From: Erodium maritimum
Lineage: Eukaryota > Streptophyta > Magnoliopsida > Geraniales > Geraniaceae
Reading direction: 5' to 3'
Assembly (NCBI GenBank): GCA_963921825.1
Contig: OY997588.1
Span: 8,756,001-8,820,000, forward strand
DNA: 64,000 nucleotides
Each line of letters opens with the position of its first letter. Position 1 is the stretch's first letter. Made by a program: the position numbers and the translations under genes. This document shows positions 57,401-64,000 of this stretch, in pieces. Under the pieces are notes generated by a model. The model was not told where the DNA came from. It saw only the letters and a list, made by a program, of their open reading frames with translations, and did not search any database.

Positions 57401-60400
57401 TGAGGGGTTGAACAGTCAGTGAAGGCTTTATCCATGTTGTCCTTACAAATCCTTGCAAAATGAAACAACACAACCAACTCAAATCTAAGATAGTAGGTAT
57501 GCCCAGAAAATGAAAGGGAAAAACAAACGATATATAATGCATCCATTTGTAGAACATGTATGAATAACACCACCTAACTAAAAATACACAGTACTGCCTC
57601 CATTAATAAATTAAGGTATGATTGTCAAAAGCTACCCTTATGTATTCGTCATGTCTGGAAAACTACCCTAAGGTTAAAAGTAACCAATAAGAAACATCTT
57701 TTGGTCACAGATCATTTACATGCCTTAAGAATTGGTCACAAATCATTCACATGTTTTAAGAATTGAACAATAAGGCAAAAGTGTCAAAATTTTGGCCTCA
57801 ATTTTGTCCAGTAAGTTACCATAACTTAGGGTAGTTTTCTGCATGTGACCAATACATAAGGGTAACTTTTGACAATTAACCCATAAATAAATGTCCACTT
57901 TCTAATTTCTGTAAAAATGAAGGATAAGTTATTTGGTAATGGACCTTCCCTTACATACCCCTATATGGTTTAACAAACTAAAGGAACTTAACTTATCTTA
58001 GGAATATTACTGACTTTGCATGCATAACTTATACTTACTTACCAAAATGGAAAGTGACTCATTCTAAAATAACCTTTTTTTGTAAAGAAAGTAGACACCT
58101 TGAAACGGAGGGAGTAGGAAAAACCAAATCACAGTTTCAAAACCGCAGTCTGGACAGCTTCCCAATCTCTAATAATCTTAGTGGCAAACATATCCAACCC
58201 AGGCAATAGACTGAATGGCTAGCAGGAAATCTTTTATGCAACTAAAACATGCTTTTTGTAACCTGTCAGTTTTCAAACTAACTAAAACAGGAATGACATA
58301 TGTTACATAATAGTACGGTACAGTTTGTATTCCAAAAGCAACGTTAAAACAATGAATATAGGATGCCTTGAATAATTTGTGTACCATCTGCTATTTTCAC
58401 CTAGTGAATCTGCAAGGGCAGCTGGTATACGCCTCCATTTATGACAATCATCACAGCATACCCAAGCTTTGCGCTGGGGTAAAATTTGGTTCCCATAACC
58501 ACTCGATACCGCACCCAAGTAGGACATATTCACAGAACCAATACCATCAATGGGATTTATCATTCCAAGATCATTAACCATGTTATTTCCTATGAAACAA
58601 ATTCATGTGGAGTTAGAAGAAATCTTCAGGTTTATGTGCAAAAAATAAAGTGATAAAATAAAAGACAATTTAAGATAAAACTGTTGACTCATATAAAGTG
58701 ATTATTTCGTAAGATAGTAGTGAAAAAGAGGAAAGATGGTATCCACAGAAACCCATAGTCGATATATATTACCTGTTTCTGGGGGACCATCTACTTTGCA
58801 TACAGCATCGTCAGAAGCATTTTTTGTTGCTTCAATCTCATTACCTAATTTCCTTCGGTTTTCTCTTTTCCTAGACACATTTCCCTTTCTGCTCCTGGCT
58901 GAGTCGGAATCTTTGGACCTACCTTTACTCCCTCCACCAGATTTGGAACATTTAGAAAGTTTGTGGCCTTTAATCTTAGTGGAAAGAAGCAATTTTTTCG
59001 AATCCAGCGATTCTGGTAAACCGAGGCCAATGTCAACAGAGCAGGATGTCTTATCTTCCCTATCGATCTCAATTTTTAAAATATTTCTATAAACCTCAAC
59101 TTCTATCTCTTTTGACAAAGGCAATGGTTTTGTTGAATATTCCTCACTACTGATGGTTGCATCACCAGTGGTGAACGAAGCTGTTGTCTCCCTGGAGTCA
59201 AAACCATTGCCCACTTTGTGTCCGCATTCACATGTGTTCAATGGAATAGCTGTATTTATGCCTTCTTGGCCCGGTGATCCATCTTCCCGAATACAGTTTC
59301 CTCTTTTACAATTCACATTCTCGAGATCAGAAAACCTTTTGGAGGTCAAAACAGAATAATGCACGCCTTCTTGACATCTCGGACCAACTTCGGCATCTTG
59401 AACTATATTAATGACTTCTGAATCAGGTGAAGTTCCAGGACCTGTATTAACTCCTCCCCCAGAGTCCGCAGAAGTGATCCCAAGGTAGCATCCAGCAGTT
59501 ACTCCAACTGACTTCTCTAGAATTGGAGAACTATCTGTGTTCTTAACTGTGAGGTGTACTTCCAGGTCCTCACCGCCATACTCTCCGGTTCCTCCCTCAC
59601 AATCCGCTGAAGAATCCCCCGAGTTATGCTGTTCAGTCCCCTCACTCCCCATCTTATCTTTGACGTGGTTGATTAAATTAGAAAATTGAGGCATGGTTGG
59701 AAAGATTGACTCTGCTCTGTGTTCGTTAGTTGTACCATCTGCAGGAGCAGAGGTATGAGCCACAGCTGGAATCATAACATTCAGACAACGTTGTATAACT
59801 TCATTCCCCAATCTTACCTTCAAACGAATACGGCGAGATGAAGCATGAGAACTCTTGATTGAACCCTTTGAGTTTTCACTTGCATGGACCTTATTTATTT
59901 TAGCATTTCCATGGCTTCCGTTAGCTTTCTGCAATCCCTGACTCTGCACTTCACTAAACACAAGATCACTATTCTCTGCAAATACTTGGTTGACATTTCC
60001 TAGTACTCCCCATATAGAAGAACGAGCCGGTTTAGAAACACAGCTTCTCTTCTTTCTAGCATTGTTGAAGGGAAACTCCATACTTTTATCTGGGTATGGA
60101 ACTTTGGTTGTCTTCTGAAATTTCCTTGTGATGTTTTTTGTCTGCGCCTTGCCAATTGCTTTATGTACTCGGCTACTTCTTCGAGAAGATGATGGTACAA
60201 TGGAAGACCATTTGGCCTCAGAACACTCCACTGAGTTTCCAGAATTGTTAGCAACAGAAAGATCCAGCACATGTAGTCTCCTTGACGAACAAATGTCAAC
60301 ACTTTCAGTAGTAATCTCAAAGGAATCTGTGTTTAAAGCACATATATTTTCCAAAATTTGTGATGGTCCGTAGCCATAGCATTTAACTTCAGGACAGCTA

Positions 60401-61002
60401 TCAACTCCCATATCATCTCTGCCTACATTATCTATCTGTCCAAAACACTCCAGTGAGTTAAAAACAACAGTAAGATCCTCTTCAGAAATATTGGGCATAT
60501 CTGGCACCCTTGAACAAGTGTCTACAGCACCAATGTCTGGTTCCTCAACATCACTTTTTTCAACGACCCCAACAGAACTTATGTCTAATGTGCATACATT
60601 TTCTTTTACCGGTGATGCTACAAGGCCAGGGCATTTGGTTTCAGAACTACAATCAACTCGATCAGCGTTTCTTCCCCCATTATATACCTCCCCAGAACAC
60701 TCAAGTAAGCTGCTAGAATTAACAGCAATGGTAACATCCTCTCCATAAGGGCACAATGTATCAACCATCTTTGAAGAACAATCACCGATAGCATCAAATT
60801 GCTGACACGGCCGGGAATAAAATATTCCATCCACATCACTTTCAATGGGAATTGCAAAGGGGTTTACATTTTCTTCTATTGGGGGTATCTCATGTGAATC
60901 TATGGTTAATGTGATCCCATTTTCTTCTATTTGTGATATGGGTGAATCGTCGCGGACCTTTGTTTCAACAGTTCTGTCACTTTTCTTTTCACCAATCCCC
61001 AT
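45496..61002 (-). CDS. ASHH2: Histone H3K36 methyltransferase ASHH2 (SDG8/EFS)
   Basis: The orthologue di- and trimethylates H3K36 and keeps genes such as FLC active. Seventeen coding exons: 61002-58773, 58589-58385, 57451-57285, 57165-57086, 56371-56240, 56144-56028, 54781-54689, 53682-53605, 52611-52555, 52186-51418, 51325-51270, 50876-50797, 50685-50603, 50487-50408, 48607-48528, 47871-47826, 46560-45496. The total is 5418 nt, 1805 aa (Arabidopsis 1759), with phase kept at all junctions. A CW zinc finger that reads H3K4 methylation is at about 784-840 ([14 protein letters not shown]). AWS is at about 895-940 ([20 protein letters not shown]), then SET with [17 protein letters not shown] (1021-1030) and FDYNYV, then post-[17 protein letters not shown] (1074-1087). 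The C-terminal region has [14 protein letters not shown] and YPFPPLP. The start is the first ATG after a leader-intron acceptor. Many introns carry transposons. Confidence 0.96.
47024..47292. repeat. Tandem duplication of about 141 bp in an ASHH2 intron
   Basis: Two copies start at 47024 and 47165, each beginning GTTTCTAGTTTTTA and containing CCCATGTAACCCTTCCCTA and GTACAAATGAATTGGGCA. They lie in the last intron, between the final two coding exons. Confidence 0.85.
47925..48243. mobile_element. Inverted-repeat MITE in an ASHH2 intron
   Basis: The ends are imperfect inverted repeats: left GGAAAAACTTACATTTTGG, right on the opposite strand GGAAAATGTTCCATTTTGG. The interior repeats TCCCAATTTAGTC-type motifs on the left and their complement on the right. 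No transposase. A MULE-like origin is likely, but no target duplication was confirmed. Confidence 0.6.
48783..49076. mobile_element. Small LTR element (solo LTR or TRIM) in an ASHH2 intron
   Basis: It begins TGTTA and ends TAACA, the standard LTR termini, and the 5-bp duplication CAAAG flanks it at 48778-48782 and 49077-49081. An internal direct similarity (about 48825-48862 versus about 49040-49076) suggests two short LTRs, that is a TRIM of 294 bp. It could also be a solo LTR with an internal duplication. Confidence 0.75.
49082..49706. other. Repeat-derived intron sequence of ASHH2
   Basis: Moderately GC-rich intron DNA between the small LTR element and the tandem array. It looks transposon-derived, but no ends could be defined. 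Confidence 0.4.
49707..50166. repeat. Tandem array of about 170-bp units in an ASHH2 intron
   Basis: Units start at 49707, 49879 and 50048, each opening AAGGTGTC, then CTCATTCC, then GGGA-CCTT(A/G)GAT and CAATACATTT-like blocks. Periods are 172 and 169 bp. It lies in the large intron between coding exons 14 and 15 and resembles satellite-type DNA in unit length. Confidence 0.85.
50168..50348 (+). mobile_element. Copia-type solo LTR remnant
   Basis: It starts TGTTAGAG and ends near CCTCTAAGA, close to the mirror CTCTAACA. It contains a TATA-like CTATATAAC and a downstream AATAATACA, the usual promoter and polyadenylation arrangement of plant Copia LTRs. It abuts the 170-bp tandem array. No target duplication was found. 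Confidence 0.55.
57594..58114. mobile_element. Stowaway MITE (interrupted) in an ASHH2 intron
   Basis: The right end GAAACGGAGGGAG followed by TA and the left end TA-CTGCCTCC are the Stowaway (Tc1/Mariner) termini, with the TA duplication at 57592-57593 and 58115-58116. Without the inserted element at 57615-57882 it would be about 250 bp, a normal Stowaway size. It lies between coding exons 2 and 3, next to the CW domain exons. Confidence 0.8.
57615..57882. mobile_element. MULE-like MITE nested in the Stowaway
   Basis: Terminal inverted repeats of about 60 bp share ATTGTCAAAAG, TACCCTTATGTATT and AAAACTACCCTAAG on opposite strands. The flanks ATAAATTAA (57606-57614) and ATAAATAAA (57883-57891) match at 7 of 9 positions, a plausible 9-bp duplication. 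The interior holds a 30-bp tandem pair based on GGTCACA(G/A)ATCATT. Confidence 0.75.
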
Positions 61003-61800
61003 AACAGTCGGCTGAGGAATAATGAAGACTCTGATCAATCCTCCTCCCACCCTAATACAGTGAGTGTTAATGATTTGATGAAGCTTCTAGTGATTTAGTT
61101 GATAATTGATCCTGGGCTAGTTCAGTACACTAGCTTACTACAAAAAAAAATGGAACCAAACAGGAAAACTAACCTAAGAAATTCTTGGGGCGAAGATCCG
61201 GCGGCAGTGTCCCACACGTGCACGTGCCGGCCACAGGAGACGTTTCTGACGCCGATGCCAGCTCAGGAACCAGAAGACCCCGGCGACGACTTTACGGCTA
61301 ACAATGCCGGCGTCAAAACCTACCATGAATCACCAAACCTAGCCACGCCCGTATCATCGAGCGTCCTCAGCCGCCACCACCGGAGCTTCCCGTCGTCGAA
61401 CTTCGGAAAGCTGCTTCGTAACGAACAAAAATGAAGACAAAATTGTCAGTAAACGCGTAGGGGATGAATCAAAAAAAATACTAAAATAGGCTTGGAAAAT
61501 TCCCACAGAGAAAATCCTATAGAATTATTCTCTTCTCTCTCTCGGCGCGATCAAAGCCCTAATTTAACTATTGCTGCTCCCGCAAAACCAATGCAGGTAC
61601 AGAGAAAATCATAGAAAATGAGCTAGACAATCACCTCCACGGAGAAGAGAGAGAGCTCGCGATTGGCTCTTCCTTTCCTTCTATCTCCACAAATAGAACC
61701 GTCTCTGTCAATTTCTGTGTTTCAATGGAGAAAATGAGTTCGGTGTCTCTGTATGAAACGGTTTCCGAGGAGGGAGAGAGAGGACATGGCCTCCGACCGG
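61003..61800 (-). promoter_or_regulatory. ASHH2 5' leader with UTR intron
   Basis: A splice acceptor at 61052-61053 precedes the ASHH2 ATG by about 50 nt. A matching donor lies at 61173-61172, giving a 121-nt leader intron. The upstream leader exon is GC-rich and holds a 14-codon upstream ORF at 61357-61313. CT-rich blocks near 61520-61560 and 61620-61670 fit a plant core promoter. Confidence 0.6.
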
Positions 61801-61936
61801 GAAGATGAGATAGACTATCAATTTCAATCGACTTTTTTACCCTCTATGGTTTCCGCGCATCAATCGTGCGACAGCAGACCTGTGCAATGACTATTTGGTC
61901 ATAATTTTACTAAACATATTTTCAAAATAATAATAA

Positions 61937-62332
61937 GGTTAAATTTCATCTATTTACTTTAAAAATAATATTGTGGCACTTCACTACCCTAAGTATGAGT
62001 TAAGAAATAATTTTAGTGCCTACCGTTAATTTTAGTATCACAATTTTTTTTTCAAATGACAACACTACCCCTTTTTAACTATTCCCTTTCAAACCCTAGT
62101 CTCATCTCTTATCTTTTTATCTTCCTAATTTCCATTCAAAATAGATGGAAAATCAACGGCAGGTATTAAAATTGTTCCTTAACTCATAATTAGGGTAGTG
62201 AGGTGCAACAAACTATTTTTAGCGTAATGAAATAAAATTTAAGAATTTTTAGGGTAGTAAAGTGCCACAAACTATTTTTAAGGTAGTGAAATACAATTTA
62301 AGAATTTAAGGGTAACGAGAAGAAATTAACCC
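61937..62332. mobile_element. Inverted-repeat (MULE-like) element upstream of ASHH2
   Basis: The left arm GGTTAAATTTCATCTATTTAC and the right arm (opposite strand) GGGTTAATTTCTTCTC pair, and both contain TTAAGAA(A/C)(A/T)A and CACTACCCTAA blocks over about 110 bp. The right arm is partly duplicated (two copies of the GGTAGTGA(A/G)GTGC block). It has no coding capacity. Confidence 0.6.
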
Positions 62333-62559
62333 TATTATTATTTTATAAAAAAAATTATGATTTGTGCATGTTTTTTTTAAAATAAATTATTATTTTTTAA
62401 AAACCAAAGGGTATTTTTTTTTGAAATTTTTAGAATAAAGAAATAAAAAATTAAAATATGATTTTATATGTATTTAAAATAAAATATTATTTTAATATTA
62501 TATAAATACTTAACATTTTAAAAATTATTGAAATGGAAAATTTTAAAAATTTGGCAAGT

Positions 62560-62815
62560 AGTAAAGGGTATTATTGTCATTTCACTTATTTTTAAGTTTT
62601 GATAATCCAGTGGCATGAATTTGAAAATTAGACTGATAATTAGGGGTATTATGAACCTTTTTACTTATTTTGGATGGAAACTTGACTGAAATATGACGAT
62701 AGGTACTAAAGTGCTAGTAAATATTTTGTCATGGTATTAAATTGCAAAAAAATTATGCCATGACATTATTTTGAAAATTAATGTTTGGTAGGTATATATT
62801 AGAATTTTCCCTTTG
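62560..62815. mobile_element. Diverged MULE terminal repeat
   Basis: It resembles the right arm of the MULE at 10223-11789: both carry AAGGGTATTATTGTCATTTC, then a TGGCATGA block and AATTAGGGGTATT (or TAGTTAGGGGTATT), and end in a TTTTCCC run. A matching left arm was not found, so this is a broken relative. Confidence 0.6.
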
Positions 62816-62861
62816 ATCTATTTGTAATTATCGGGCCAATTATCCATTTTATAGTGACTTA

Positions 62862-63522
62862 GAGCATATACAATGGTTGGTTAGGATCCGTTGTTTTGGT
62901 GTCGTCGCAGTCTCTGCAACGGCTATTGTAATGGCTTGTCGGTGTAGACGTCGTCTCGAACCGGGTTGTCACAGCCTATCCCTTCAAGATCCTGCAACGA
63001 CGTGACGAGTCGGCTCAGCCTCAACAGCTAATCGGTGAGCCAACGACTATTTAAAAAAATTCATATAAATATATTTTCCCCTACCAAAAAATTACACATC
63101 TTCTATTCTACACATATTCTCTCACATCTTCTTCTCTTCGAACCTCGTTGTTCATATTTTTTCGATGGATCGTTATCCAACATTGACGAAGCTGTAGTAA
63201 ATGACTCCCCAATAAAAATAGCAATCGGTGGAAAGGATGGTTGAACTAACGGTCAAATGAATTCACGACAGGCTTTTGGTAAGGATACATCCAAGGTCAA
63301 TAATCAAGGGTTCACAGTCGTCGGCGCTACCAAAGCGGAAAATGATATAGTGCAGTCTAGACGACGAACACGACCGGTTGATATGACTACTTTGTGCCTA
63401 CTCCAGTGTACAACGACCAACAATTTCGGCATCGCTTCCAGATGTTGAGGGAATCGTCCATACGAATCATGAATGCATTGAGTGAGCGGTATGCATACTT
63501 TCGTCAACGACTAGATGGGTGA
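62862..63522 (+). pseudogene. PIF-Harbinger element fragment with transposase N terminus
   Basis: It starts GAGCATATACAATGG after TTA (62859-62861), the Harbinger type of end. A promoter-like AT-rich leader follows, then ATGGATCGTTATCC at 63165, which stops after ten codons. Downstream, 63382-63522 encodes YDYFVPTPVYNDQQFRHRF and then QMLRESSIRIMNALSERYAY, matching the conserved N-terminal region of plant Harbinger DDE transposases. The frame ends TGA at 63520, and the catalytic domain is missing. It is not functional. Confidence 0.75.
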
Positions 63523-63890
63523 ATTGAATGATGCCACGCATATTATGAAAAGTTTGTGATAAGTCGCAGCACTCAAACTTTAAGGATTCACACACATGAC
63601 GATTGAAATGCTTTAAGGTTCTTCCAATAAGAAAACTCGAATTTTTATTTCATAAAACTTGCATAATACGTGCTGAGAAGGGACTTTGTTAAATAGTCAA
63701 GCAGCAGATGATCTTCAGGGATCAAAAATTGATTACATTTGACTCTAATTAATAACTAAAGACTCTTGGTAAACCAAATGATGGAAATCTGCAAAACAGC
63801 AAAAATAATTCATTAATAATCTGTTTTCAAATGCATATCTTGAATATTTAATGTTCTTGAATAGTTTGATGGGCTGAATCTCGTTTGGAA
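63523..63890. other. Sequence with no recognised gene
   Basis: AT-rich sequence after the Harbinger fragment is cut off. No gene or repeat boundary is recognised. Confidence 0.4.
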
Positions 63891-64000
63891 ATGATGAAAA
63901 AAGTAGCTTCATTAATTGATGAGGACATCGAAGCTATCAACACTTTATCCGAACCCGAAGAAGAAGTTATCAGCAACATTCCTATCATACGACTAGCACC
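63891..64000 (+). CDS. Possible start or exon of an unidentified gene, cut by the window edge
   Basis: An open frame from the ATG at 63891 reads MMKKVASLIDEDIEAINTLS and EPEEEVISNIPIIRLA and runs off the end. The composition looks protein-like, with acidic helical character, but I do not recognise a family. It may be an exon whose upstream acceptor lies nearby, or chance. Confidence 0.25.
   Translation, partial: MMKKVASLIDEDIEAINTLSEPEEEVISNIPIIRLA

Noticed and set aside
61003-61050. ASHH2 translation starting at 61050
   Set aside because: That position is GTG. The first in-frame ATG after the leader-intron acceptor is at 61002.
61099-61434. Plus-strand 111-codon ORF upstream of ASHH2
   Set aside because: It is antisense to the GC-rich ASHH2 leader, shows no domain, and is best explained as a chance frame.
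61937-62332. 9-bp target duplication for the inverted-repeat element
   Set aside because: The AT-rich flanks are reverse complements of each other and not direct repeats, so no duplication can be claimed.

Overview
The window is nuclear DNA from a flowering plant, probably a eudicot. Evidence: spliced genes with plant splice sites, a chloroplast vitamin E gene, the plant-specific Polycomb protein EMF1, and many plant transposon types (L1 LINE, tRNA-derived SINE, MULE, PIF-Harbinger, Stowaway, TRIM/LTR). The species cannot be told from the sequence.

Four protein genes can be reconstructed exon by exon with consistent reading phase. (1) VTE1, tocopherol cyclase, minus strand, 4554-9958, 10 coding exons, 507 aa, with one GC-AG intron. 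(2) EMC1, subunit of the ER membrane protein complex, plus strand, 15850-22076, 12 coding exons, 983 aa. (3) EMF1, plant Polycomb repressor, minus strand, 23707-28684, 6 coding exons, 1133 aa. (4) ASHH2/SDG8/EFS, H3K36 methyltransferase, minus strand, 45496-61002, 17 coding exons, 1805 aa. EMC1 and EMF1 are convergent neighbours, and their Arabidopsis orthologues are also close neighbours on chromosome 5. EMF1 and ASHH2 are opposing flowering-time chromatin regulators. They lie about 17 kb apart here, separated by a transposon-filled interval.

Layout: 1-3050, two LINE-like non-autonomous insertions at one target site; 3685-5165, a TRIM-like element and a SINE; 4554-9958, VTE1; 10223-11789, a MULE with ~280-bp inverted repeats about 265 bp upstream of the VTE1 start codon; 11880-13070, a broken Harbinger Myb-like ORF; 13089-15531, two more non-autonomous LINE-like elements with clear target-site duplications; 15850-22076, EMC1; 23707-29900, EMF1 with its leader; 29900-32065, intergenic DNA with palindromes and G-boxes; 32076-37746, a full-length but dead L1 LINE; 38389-44760, transposon remnants including a Harbinger MITE; 45496-61800, ASHH2, whose introns carry nested MITEs, a small LTR element and tandem repeats; 61900-64000, MULE-like repeats and a Harbinger transposase fragment.

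No rRNA, functional tRNA, CRISPR array or bacterial-type operon was seen. I found no convincing undescribed enzymatic system. The least ordinary observations are the same-site double retro-insertion, the scattered group of GC-rich non-autonomous retroelements, the transition-type decay of the LINE, the MULE in the VTE1 promoter and the palindrome cluster upstream of EMF1.
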